Position numbers and translations under genes: made by a program. From Phragmites australis (lineage: Eukaryota; Streptophyta; Magnoliopsida; Poales; Poaceae), in assembly GCF_958298935.1 (NCBI RefSeq), contig NC_084921.1, forward strand, positions 48,595,001 to 48,659,000: a stretch of DNA of 64,000 nt. Direction: 5' to 3'. Positions 33,541-44,935 of the stretch are shown here, in pieces (position 1 is the first letter of the stretch; each line of letters starts with the position of its first letter). The notes under the pieces are model-generated. The model was not told where the DNA came from, searched no databases, and saw only the letters and a list, made by a program, of their open reading frames with translations.

Positions 33541-34568
33541 GATGAAGGGATTCATGTACCGAGGTATTTTTTGGCCAGACAAAGGTCAGTACATTTTCCT
33601 TTCAAAGGTGGATTTTAGTCGTGTACAGTCGGTTGATTTGTTGTGCAGCTACCAAGCTGTTGTCAAGTCTGATTTTTTTTTCTTCTTACTCGGAGGTCAA
33701 CCACGGACATGCTGAAAGAGTTCCTGCTATACTCAATGATTGGTTCTTAACCATCTTGTTGACTGCCTGCCATTTTCTCCAGACAAGAAAATAAAACTTT
33801 ACATTTCATTTTTGTATAGTATTCCATCAAAATGAGGTTCCTTCTTCTATCCTTGTGATTTTGACTGGAATAGCCTTTTTGGTTGCTGTCTTTGTGATAC
33901 ATGTTTTCCCAAACAAGCTTATCAGGGCATGAACAATATTAGGTGCTTATGGCTACGTATTTAAGGAAAGAGAGTGTTAAGCACTTACTAAAAATTGTAA
34001 TTTTCAATATAAATAAAGACTATATGTGCTTAAAAATTGTAATTTCTAATACAAACAAAGACTACGTATACTTAAATATGGTTAATTATCTTGTTAACAT
34101 CAATATAAGTATTGGTGTCTAATTAAGCACTTAGTTATTGGTCTAAACACCTATGCTACTACAATTAAGAAAAAATGTTTTTTCATAAGCACTTACTCTA
34201 AGTATCCCATTGTACATGCTCACAAATCAAATTTTAGAGCTTCGACATATCCAGCAGAAGATTCCTTAAAACATTGATGTTACTTCTAGCAAATGTAACA
34301 TGTTACATAATAAACCCGTTTTAGTTTGTGACAAGCTAAACGCCTAAGCCCAGTCATCATATGTTGTGCTGGTCTGCAATTGCCACTTGCTGTGTGTTCT
34401 GCGTGCTTCATTTGGCTTTTACAAATGAGGGACTTCTCCACCAAGTCTATCATTCAGTCCTCTCCGTGATGTAACCACTTCATCAGTGGCGTAAGAAAAG
34501 TACATACTTTATTTTCCTTAAGTGATTGTATTTAGTTTCATCAGATAGATAAAGTACATTGACGGATA
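33541..34568. other. AT-rich intergenic, no gene seen
   Basis: No sustained open frame. Around 33970-34140, a short phrase AAAAATTGTAATTT(T/C)(C/T)AATA occurs twice with AAGACTA between. Confidence 0.4.
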
Positions 34569-34795
34569 CTCCCTTCGGTCATAAATATATGATATTTTAG
34601 ACAAGCTTCTGATCATATTTTTAAAACTTTGACCATTAATATCCTTAAAAATATTTAAGTTGGAAACACTAAAACCATATGTACATATTCAATTTGAAAA
34701 GTAGTTTTACCTTATCATAACTTTATTTATTTTATAAAAAATATTCGAATAAAAAATAGTAGTCAAAGCTACCTTTAAAGACGTAATATTTAACC
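34569..34795. mobile_element. Stowaway-type MITE
   Basis: Starts after TA with CTCCCTTCGGTCATAAATAT, the usual grass Stowaway end. The interior shares AAAATATTCGAATAAAAAATA and AAAGACGTAATATTT with the remnant at 14740-14935. The right terminal repeat is degraded. Confidence 0.65.
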
Positions 34796-35565
34796 TTCAA
34801 ATATTCGAATAAAAGTGGTTATTCCTCGCTAAGGATGACAAATGAGTTCTTCTGAATCTATAACAATGAGTTTATTGATAAATTTATCACTCTACCGAAT
34901 GATATGGTGATAAAAATATCAAATGCCCCCTTTAAAGACCATGGCTTTCTTAAAACATCAATTATTTGTGACTGGGAGCGAGTATCATGTAACAGTTCAT
35001 TTATGAAAATTTGATAGTACTAGTAGTATGATTCTTTATTACTGTTCCTAGTACTTCAGCTGGAATGCTTGATGGTTAAGAGTCGTGACGAGACCCGTTG
35101 TATTGTATTCCAGGGAGGCTACAGGCTACTGCTGTGCAGTTTGAGACGATGACCGCAAAACGGACGCGTGCCCTGGATGGAAATCGAACGGCGCAGGAGA
35201 GCCACCAAAGGAAGGGACGGCCTGATGCGGTGGGGTCAAGTTCTACCGCAGCATCGCACAAGAGGAGCCGTTAGGGGTTCAAACCTCCGGCCTGCAACGG
35301 TAACAGGTAGGCGTTAGCTAATGCTACAACCGCCGCTTTCCATGGTCCAGGCTGGCTCGACACCCGACGACGTCGTCAGCCCCTCCGTCACACCACCGTG
35401 GCGTCCGTCGTACGTTTCGTTCCGTCTCCGTGCGCACTGCTCCTCTTTTCATATTCCACCCCCTTGCTTCGACTAATTGCATAAACCGATTGCAAAAAGA
35501 TATCGCAAGCCAAAAGCATTTGGCGTCTATTTGCATAATTTTTTTATGCAGTATACATGGTGTTA
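34796..35565. other. Intergenic, no gene supported
   Basis: Contains short GC-richer frames near 35.1-35.5 kb on the minus strand (61 and 70 codons) with no recognisable domain. Confidence 0.4.
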
Positions 35566-35819
35566 CTCACTCTGTTTGCAAATATAGGTCGTTTTAGTCT
35601 CCTCATCTATTCTCTAAATATAAGTTATTCTCGAATTTTTATGTATTTTTTCTCTTTTATTTCTGTCTTGTTCTTGTTTAATAAATGCTATCACTCTCAC
35701 AAATGAATGAGTTATTTTTTTTTCAATACAGAATAAATGAAGGGTAATAAGATCATTTGATCTATTTTTTAATCTTTGTGCACAAATCTAAAACGACTTA
35801 TATTTATAATAAAAGGGAG
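35566..35819. mobile_element. Stowaway MITE with TA target duplication
   Basis: A 254-bp element bounded by TA on both sides. The left end CTCACTCTGTTTGCAAATAT and the complement of the right end CTCCCTTTTATTATAAATAT both run into AAGTCGTTTTAG-type sequence, giving terminal inverted repeats of about 30 bp. Confidence 0.85.
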
Positions 35820-36560
35820 TAGAACTCTAACTCTAATAATTCTTAAGCTGATTATTTTTAGTATAAAAATTTTTAAGTTAAAAATGTGAACAAATTGAAG
35901 ATTTTTTTATTAAGATATCTTATTTTTATTGTAGATAAAAGTAAATATTTAAATTATTTTATTTTATTTTATTTTATAAATTTTAAATTATATATAGATC
36001 TTAAAACTAGGCCTAAATTAAATCATCATGAAACCCGATGAAAGCGACTTCACTAAATTTTAACCACAATTACATGAAGTTTAAGAGGCACATGGCAGTT
36101 TCGTCCATCCCCTGCCGAAGTGGATAATAATTTGACACTGCAGGGGCCAGTTGGGAAAAGATGCGGCTAGTAATTTATTCCTCTGTTCCTCCTCTTCCCC
36201 TGACCTTCAACGGGCGAGGTTTTTTGAAAGCATCCTCCTCTCCCCTTCAACTCCCCCGACACCCCAACCGAAGCCGTAGAGAGGGGTAGGGCAGCGAAAA
36301 GCTTGCTCTTTTATAACTTCCTAGGGTTTCGAGCCCCATCCCTCGCTCGCTCGCTTCGCGCCACCTCCCGCCTTCCCTCGCCGCCGATCGATTCGCCGTC
36401 CGCAGCCCCAATTCGATCCCACAGTCGCTCGATCTGGGATCCGATAGATTCGTAAGGCGGCGTCTTGTTCGATCTGTTTTGGGGGGTGGTTGCCGTGTGG
36501 ATTTTTATCTGAAGTTTGGTGTCCTTGGTGGTGATTTCGCCGTTTTAGGTTGTGGCGGTG
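35820..36560. other. Promoter and 5' UTR of the MYB3R gene
   Basis: AT-rich to about 36.1 kb, then CT-rich and GC-rich toward the start codon. A possible 5' UTR intron runs from TTC|GTAAGG near 36450 to TTTTAG|GTTG near 36549. One AACGG core, the heart of the MSA element bound by MYB3R proteins, is at about 36208. Confidence 0.4.
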
Positions 36561-36572
36561 ATGAGGAGGTGA
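36561..36572 (+). promoter_or_regulatory. Minimal uORF overlapping the MYB3R start codon
   Basis: ATG-AGG-AGG-TGA: the last base of the TGA stop is the first base of the MYB3R ATG (TGATG). The uORF would encode Met-Arg-Arg. Confidence 0.6.
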
Positions 36573-39500
36573 TGGGGGCGATGGCGGAGGTGGTGCAGGA
36601 GGGGTGCGTGGAGAACCGGCAGCACCTGGCGGCGTCGAGCTCGTCGGTGTCGGACGGCAGCAGCTATGGCGGGGGAGGACGGGCGGGGATGTCGCCGCCG
36701 GTGTCTAGCTCGGCGAATTCCATATCCGGTCTGAGGTGAGGCTCAGTTGGTCCTATTCGGGGAGGGATCTGGGCCCTTGACGTTGGGCGGTACCCTTTGC
36801 TTTATTACCTGGTTTGCATGCTTGCTCCGGTTGTGCCCTAGTGTGCTGGGTGTTGGGGGCGAGAAAAATGGGTCTTTTATGGATTTGCGGTGCTTGCGTG
36901 GTTCTCTCAGCGCTAATTTGCTTGGTCTGTGATGCCATTAGTGTTTCACTTGTGATTTTGAGAAATTCTCGCCGCTAGGAATGCTGTCTTAGTGTAGACA
37001 TGGCACATGGGTGGTTTGGTGGTTGTTGAGATGAGAAAGGTGGACTCTTTGTTGGATCAATTGAGTTACTGAGGTTTTAGCTGGTACAGTTTGCTTGCCT
37101 TGTGATGAGTTACATGCTGAATTCATACGAGTTTAAGGAATAGCAGTACGCTACATGCTGAATTCATACGAGTTAAACGAACGACAATACATTCATGCTG
37201 TCTTTATTCAGATGATGTTTCTCTACGGTGGTTACTTCAATGGCATATGCTATTTTAGGCATGTCTACGTTAAGGATGTTTGAACTGCTGTGATTGCAGT
37301 GCTCAGTTGTTTGTGTGCGTGCAGTAGTTGTTGGTTTATAGGAAAGATGGTGTTTTTTTGTGTTATTTCATGATTACCGAGGTTTTAGTAGCTTAGTATG
37401 GTCGGCTTGCAGTGTTGGAGATATGGTTTAGGACTTTAGTCATTATTTTCATAACTTCTGCCTTGTATAAAATTTGGTCCTCGTGAAGGTGCTAAATAGT
37501 AAATACTGCTAGAGCACCTGCTGTAGCATAGTGGAGTTTTAGCGGCTTACAAACACAGCATAGTGGTCCAAAATTGAGGCTGCTATAGCCTAAAGTGGTG
37601 GTTGCAGATGATATAGCGTTGGTAATGGCTGAGTTAGTGGCAGTAGTGGTTTTGCAATATCTTTTCTTTCGAAATATGTAATATTTATACTTGTTATGCT
37701 AAAAAATGATATATGGATATATGATACTAATTCAATGTTATGTTGATACTAGGAAGGCTATAAATGTACACATATAACTCAAATTTATGAATATTGTTTT
37801 AATATACGAATATAGCTTCTGCTGTACACTGTCCCTGCCCTGAAGCTAATCCACTACTATCCGCTATGTAGAACCTTGGTCCTGATTTGCTAAGGCCGAG
37901 CCCAATTCTTTTAGGGTGGGCTTGTGACATCCAAACAAGGCATAAAAGAAAAGAACAATGTTGAGGAACAGTGTTCAGAAAATTAGTACCTTAGTGATGA
38001 ATGGAGCCATGAAGTGTGAACCGCCATTTTTTAGTGACCAGCAGTGGCAGGAAGAGATGGGTGTTTGAGTATACAAGAAAGCCATTTCATTGGTGTAAAA
38101 TTAGTCCGGTTGTGTTAGTAGCTGTACTTCACAAATTTGCAGGGGATTAGCTGTTTTATTATTTTTGTTGGCAGTACCTTGTTGCCTGTTCTTGATTCTT
38201 TACAATCTTCATTGTCCTGGATCACTATTAAGAAATGGTTGTTACCAATCTTTTCTTGAATGAAGTGTGTCTGCATGCTGCAGTAAGTTCTTCAGTAGTT
38301 GCAGCATACATTTTTTATGTTGGGCTGCTCACTCTGGTGTCTGTATAGTGGATACACAAAATTCTGGCATCTTAAGGTGCCATTAAGGTGTGATTTTTTG
38401 TGCATTTGAGTAAATCTTTTGCGAGAATTTAATGACCACCAATTTATGAAGATAGACTCCGCGGGGATGGTCTGCATGCTTGATCTAATAAGTCTAGTTA
38501 GTGTTTCTGTTTGAAGTGCACACTAATAATTATACCTGATATAAGCCCTTTTTTCAAAAACTACCATCCTGTTTATCATATGCTAGTGTATATCTGTGCT
38601 GTATCAGTAACTTCTGGCACCTAGTATGTTATTTTCACACCCCCAGATGATAAATTTACGCTTTTGTTTTGCTAATAAATCTTTCATTATGTTAGGCGAA
38701 CAAGTGGGCCCATAAGGAGAGCTAAGGGTGGCTGGACACCCAAGGAGGTCACTATCTCACTTTCTTTACTATAAAGACCAAGTGTCTATGACATGCATAT
38801 ATGCTGAAGTTCAATGTGTCTAGTTTGGTTTGTTGATCTATCTAATGCGAACTTATGCATCAGTATCGTACTCCACGATCAATTTTCTTTTGTTATATTT
38901 ATCATTCATTCATGTTTTCCTCGTTGCTCATGGTCCATCTGTTGATATTTCTCTCTCTGGAACTTTCTCTTTTCTTTCTTTTTGAACATAGCTATGAACT
39001 GTTACTAATTGGTTTCAGCATATGCAAACAGGATGAAACACTGCGGAATGCAGTTGAAGCATTCAAGGGTAGAAACTGGAAAAAAATAGGTTGCCTCTTC
39101 TTTCCACTGTATACAACTCATATACTCAGTCGTCCTTATAAAAATAAGGTTTCATGCATATTTTTCTTTGGCATTGTATGGCATTGTATGTAGTATGATT
39201 CCATGCTATTCTTAAGCCTCAAGTGTGCCCATCAAATAGGCAGGCATGTCAGTTTCATATATAGCTTTATACTACTTACCATTTGAAGTCGAACATGGTT
39301 CCTGTGGTTTTCTCTGCTTAACTGTTTATTTGCTACTAACAAATAGTTGTTTTGAACACTGCAGACTATGCTGTTGCACCTTTCTACTAGAAGTGGTTGA
39401 ATAACTGTTAGTAATTTAATGGTTTGGATAGAATAGGAAAGAAGGGAACATTTGGCACCAGAGGCTATAGACTGTAAATCTAGAATTTAGAAAAGATGAA

Positions 39501-42500
39501 TCAGGAAATGCTGGCAGTAGGTTTTGACATGAAAATTAACTGTGAATGTTAACTGGTCTCGGGAGAACTGAGAATACGTGGTTAGATTTTGCTTCCTGTA
39601 TAATACCCCAAAGGTGCTCTCCTGCCATTGTTGAAGCTCCTCAGGCACTGCACTAAGGAGGTGAATCTAAAGCATTTAGCATATTTAATTCTATTAACAA
39701 ATACCAACCAAGGAAAAAGGGGCATTAAAAAGGGAAGAGCAGTTATTGGTGCTCTTATAGCAAGCCTAGCTGTTCAATGCTGAACTATGGCATTTATCTC
39801 TATTTCCAATGGGTGGTAGTTGGTACGGTCACGCACATGTCTTGTTTTGGCTAGATAAAGAAATGTCAAACTTTTTTAGAAGTTTTTCTTTAATGTATAG
39901 GTGTATGGTGAACTCACAGAAGATATCTGTATCTATTTATGCAGCTGAATTCTTTCCTGATAGGACAGAGGTACAATGTTTGCATCGCTGGCAAAAGGTT
40001 TTAAACCCCGAGCTTATCAAAGGCCCTTGGACGCAAGAGGTTTGTAACTACAGTGTTGACTTCACTTTCACAGAAAAAAAACTTACACACGTTGCATCCA
40101 TGAGATTTTTTGTAGAGGAAGATGTTATATCTATGTCATTTTTTTGCAGGAAGATGATAAAATCATTGAACTTGTAAATAAATATGGACCAACAAAATGG
40201 TCTGTCATAGCAAGGTCATTGCCTGGCCGCATAGGCAAGCAATGCCGAGAGAGGTATTCATCCGATCATGTACAGATTATTCGCAAAGTTGTGTGTATCG
40301 TTGTTAATAAACATTTCAATTGATATTATGGAAGTACTTTTCAAGAAGAATATGATGCACTTTCATTGTCATCTGTCCAATCTAAATATTCATAGAAATA
40401 TCTATAGTCGAAGTTTTAAAAATTTGACTGCATGCGTCCAAAAATGCCACTTATGTTTGACAGGAAGTAGTACGTTCCTAGTTAGTTCTGTAGCCTAGTT
40501 AATTCTATGCAGCAATGGCACATTCTATATGCCTGAGAAGGAGAGGAAGTTGCTGGACAATGTGAGGAATCTCGTCAGAAGTAAAGCTTGTGCTCTTGTG
40601 TAAGATTTGTCAGGGTAAAAGGCCCTTGAATCTGTCTTCCTTTCTGTTGATGTCGTCCTCCCTTTGCTTTTAGCTCTAGTTGTTCTATGTTTGTTCCCTG
40701 GAATGGCTTGCTGTCAGCACCCTCTTCCTTTGTCTGTGAACTTAGGCTTACAAACTTACGTCTGGCTGGGCTGGTCCCCTTTTGTCTAAGAGTTCCATTG
40801 CCTATTTCATACATTGGAGCAAAGCTTGACGTAATACTATACATAATGTTAACTTTTGAACCTAGTTCTGAACTCATGCAATTGTAGGTGGCATAATCAT
40901 CTTAATCCAGAAATAAGGAAGGATGCTTGGACCCCTGAGGAGGAAAGGGCACTCATTAATGCTCATCAGGTTTATGGGAATAAATGGGCAGAAATAGCAA
41001 AAGTTCTTCCTGGAAGGTACTTCTAGTCTTCTACACAGCTTACTTTCTTATGGGAATTTTTTTTTCTGTTCATCCGTTCAGTTTATACAAAATCACTTTG
41101 CTCCTCTCAGTAAACCTAGTGAAACGATGCTGAAGTGGCACTGAATTACTTTTAAATGTTGTTCTTGCAATTGTTTGGATACCTGACTTGTTAAAATATG
41201 TGAACAACATGTTAAAAAAGAAGAAGAAATAACTGTGCCATGGTAGTTTATTTTGGACTATACTCTGTACTTTATTATTTGTATAAAATTGTAAAACCAC
41301 TGGATCATTTTAGTGTTACACAGTGTATGGGAGGTCTCCCCTTTTTTTTTAACTTCTATGTCGGATGTTCTATGACATGGCTTTCCAGTGACTGCTTCAC
41401 CAGTATCAGCTGTTAGGCACCTGTTTGTTCAGATAAAAAGGAAATTCAGTTACAAAATATCATAATATAAATACTGTGCGATGCTAGATTTGAATAACGA
41501 ATAGCATACTCCGAAGACACAGGACGCTGTAAGATCGAAATGCTCCAGAGAATCATGTGAATGCCATTATATTCGCTTGTACGTTTAGGCATCACTTCCT
41601 GGTGTCATGAACGCATCACTGCAATATACATTGTTTGATTTTCAAAGTTCTGTTTGCGACTGATCTATATCTCTGTGAAGGTATTAAACTCCTGATTGTT
41701 TTTTTTCATAAATATTAAATTGCATTGGTATTTGAAAGGGCGCACTTGTACAGAATCTTAGTTATCCCTTTGCACTTCACAAGAGCCTGAGTGCCTGATT
41801 CTGTATTCTGGAACCATGCTGATAGTGTCTTTTGTTTCCAGGACCGATAATTCTATAAAGAATCACTGGAACAGTTCTTTGAGAAAGAAGCTAGATGTCT
41901 ACAATACCAGCAATGTTCTTGCTGCTCCAAAACTACTTGTCTGTGATGATTTCAAGGAAAAAATGAAGCCAGTGGCTACTGAAAACTATCTTGATCTGAA
42001 CAAGATGCCCAGCGTTGGTTCAAAAGATCTCCCTGGAATAGCTCATCATTCCAATTTGAGCCCGCTTTCACAGGCATACAAATTGGAACCTGTCAAGGGC
42101 TGCTCAGGGTTCCTTTCTCTTACCATACCAACTGCGCAGCCTCTAACTTCATATGAAATGTCATCACTACTTGATGGTTCTGCTGTTACTTTAGCGGTAC
42201 AAGGTCTGGAAAGTGACTCTGTCCGTGACAAGGGCCTAGAAATTGATTCTGTTCATGAGAAGGGTATTGAGGTTAGCTCCACACCTGATCCTGTGGGGGA
42301 GGCCTGTGCCATTCAATTAGAATCTGCACCAGCCAAAAGTGGGCCAGAATCATCTTTGAAGAATGTGTTGTATCCTACCCTTGGTCCTCTTTGTTATCAG
42401 ATTCCTGATGTGGAAGTTGTGGCCCCTATGAGTTCCCTGCTTAGTTCTGAACATCATAGGGCACATCAGACAACACAACATTGCATGGATGGGCTAGGTT

Positions 42501-43021
42501 ACACTTCTCCCTCTCCAACAAATGGAAAAGTATTAAGTCCACTAACGGTTGATTCAATTTTGAAGACTGCCGCTGACAGCTTTCCAGGTACTCCTTCAAT
42601 ATTAAGAAGAAGAAAACGTGGTAAATCAACACCTGCTTCAGATAATGAGTTGAAGACTGGTGGAGTAAGCACTGATAACTTTTACACTCCTAATGGGAAG
42701 AGAGCTACAACAGATACGCCACGATCGTTTAAAACTGCATCCTTTTTGTCATTGGGTCCTCTTGATGGGTTGTTGACTTCTGTAAGGAGCTCTGATGTTT
42801 CACCACCGTATCAGATCAGGTCAAAAAGAATGGCTGCCATGAAAACAGTTGAGAAACATCTAGATTTCTCAGCAGATGGATTGGATAGTTCTGGTTCTGA
42901 GATTCGGAACTCCCCTTGCCATAATTCTCAAAGCGCAAATTCTATCACTGAAGCCCTAAGAATGCAGGAAAAGGAGCTTAATGAACATGTTACTCAGCTG
43001 GAAACTTTAACCAAGGATTAG
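36572..43021 (+). CDS. Three-repeat MYB transcription factor, MYB3R
   Basis: Seven exons: 36572-36735, 38696-38747, 39032-39089, 39945-40039, 40150-40253, 40888-41016, 41842-43021. All are GT-AG and join in frame to 593 residues. Three c-MYB-type repeats follow one another at about 65-116 (R1), 117-168 (R2) and 169-219 (R3), with the regular Trp spacing; R2 carries GRIGKQCRERWHNHLNP and R3 carries GRTDNSIKNHWNSSLRKK. A Ser-rich N terminus and a long C-terminal region complete it; the latter has the family block SPLTVDSILKTAADSFPGTP followed by SILRRRKR near residues 432-460. MYB3R proteins bind AACGG (MSA) sites and control G2/M genes. Length fits the shorter repressor-like group (Arabidopsis MYB3R3/5) better than the long activators, but this is inference. 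A possible 3' UTR donor (GCAG|GTATG) lies just after the stop. Confidence 0.96.
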
Positions 43022-43221
43022 CACATACAGCCGATTTGGATGTAACCTAATTCCTTAATGGGCAGGTATGTTATCGTGAACTCTTTAACTGTGTATTCCT
43101 GCACTTAGGTGCATGTCTGTTTAGAAAGCTTAATGCGTTTTGTGGTCAGTGTGTAGAATTTAGTTTCCTGATCAATGTTAATGAACAATGCATCCTCTAG
43201 TCACTATGTAGACTTATTTCA

Positions 43222-43307
43222 TTTTTTAGAACGAACTAAGCCTCTGTTTTTGGGGAGGTGTGGGAGCTAATCTCACAAAGACTAGAGGCTTAGTTCGTTC
43301 TAAAAAA
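43222..43307. repeat. Perfect 24-bp inverted repeat (hairpin) downstream of MYB3R
   Basis: Left arm 43222-43245 and right arm 43284-43307 are exact complements, with a 38-bp loop. The arms start TTTTTTAGAACGAAC. It is about 200 bp after the MYB3R stop, so it may be in the 3' UTR. It probably marks a tiny fold-back element. Confidence 0.9.
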
Positions 43308-44935
43308 TTGATTCTCTTCCTTGCCTTTTAGGAACTAATCTTAATCTTACAAAGCACAATGGGACATATGAAGTGCCTTCCGTACTGACGAGCTTCATGC
43401 AAATGTCTCGGCTCGAGCCAAAATGCAAATCAAACACCACCAATGGAGAAAAGAACCTTCCACAATTGGAATGACGGGAAGGGTCACCAATTACCCTGTC
43501 ATCTGTTGTAATCATGGTGTACAAAGACTGTCGAAATTAAAATGACACTCCATAGAAGACTAAATTTTTTTCTTGCATTGTGAACTTACAGCTAGGAGTC
43601 CAGAATGTAGAAGCCCACAGCTGTGTACAAAAGAAGAAAACATAGCTTTAGAAACATATAGCTGAATAAGAGCTTCCCCATTGGAATGTCAATTTCTTTC
43701 TTCTTTTTTATTTGTGTCCTGCTTGTTGCGTAACAGTAAGGGTCTGCTCTTTGTAATAAGTAAGCCTGATTTACGGGCTAAAAATCTGGCAAGAGTTTGT
43801 CAAGAAACTATTTATGACAGGCATCTTTCATGGATGACAGCATCTAATCTGCTTCTATACTTGTTGAAGGCATTCCACGCTTCTCTGTTGCGAACTAATC
43901 ATACAAACTGTTCGCTGCATATCTGAATCAAACATGCTGTCGTGCATAATTTGATGATTGCAGTTATGTTTGCTTGAATTCAGAACGAATGCTGATCTGC
44001 CTGTGACGTTGATTTTGTTTTCTTGGAGATGATGCGACGTTGACAATTGACATGCCTAGCTCATCATCTGTATCACTTTGTGTTTTCCACTCGATGATTT
44101 GTGTGCTACTCTGAAACGGATCATCGGCCATCGGAGAAAACGCAAAAGGCAGGACCCAAATCTTCTTTCTTCCGCCCCAAGAAGCCAGCCACGGCCACCT
44201 GATAAATTTGGATTTTTTTTTCAATATTGGTTCTGAGGAATTGCCATTTAAAATATATCTCTTATTTTCTTGCCGTTATATCAATTCATGTTATATCTAA
44301 TGACACTCAAAATATATTTTTCAAACCACAAAATAGCAAAAAAAATAAAATCAAAGGGACAATATTACAAATAGCAATTCTACGAAATCAACCTTTAAAT
44401 TTGCAAAACCGTGAAGCCTCTGACTTCACAAGATGTGAAGTCACGGTGACTTTACCTTTTTTTTTTTGAGTTATTCGATCTCACATGAATAAATAAGATT
44501 TGATGCTATAATATTTTTTGTGAACAGTATAATTGATGTAGATAATGAATACAGTAACCAATTGTAAATTATTATAGCTTTTTTAGCAAATTACTGTTCT
44601 CCTCTGACTTCATGAGTACCTGAATCCGCTGTAACATCCCATCACAAAGTGAATGAGATCCTCTGATTTTACGGTGTAATGATGTTACCGTGACTTGTAG
44701 GGAGTAAAATCACCGATGGATAGGTATAATTTGATATTACAGTATTTTGTAAACAGTAAAATCGCTATATTAATGTTACTGCATCTTGACCACGTGAGAC
44801 TAGTGTTCACCACTTGCGAGTCACTGTTCAGCTCACTGACGTCAGTCTAGAAGATTTGGATCCCGCACAAAGTCACCGACCAAAATCCACCGCTTCCATC
44901 GCGGCTGCTTCGCCTTGCCTCGCGCACGACGAACC
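43308..44935. other. MYB3R 3' flank and upstream region of the TPI copy
   Basis: AT-rich sequence without a supported gene. Near 44408-44450 there is a small self-complementary patch around CTTCACAAGATGTGAAG. Confidence 0.4.
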
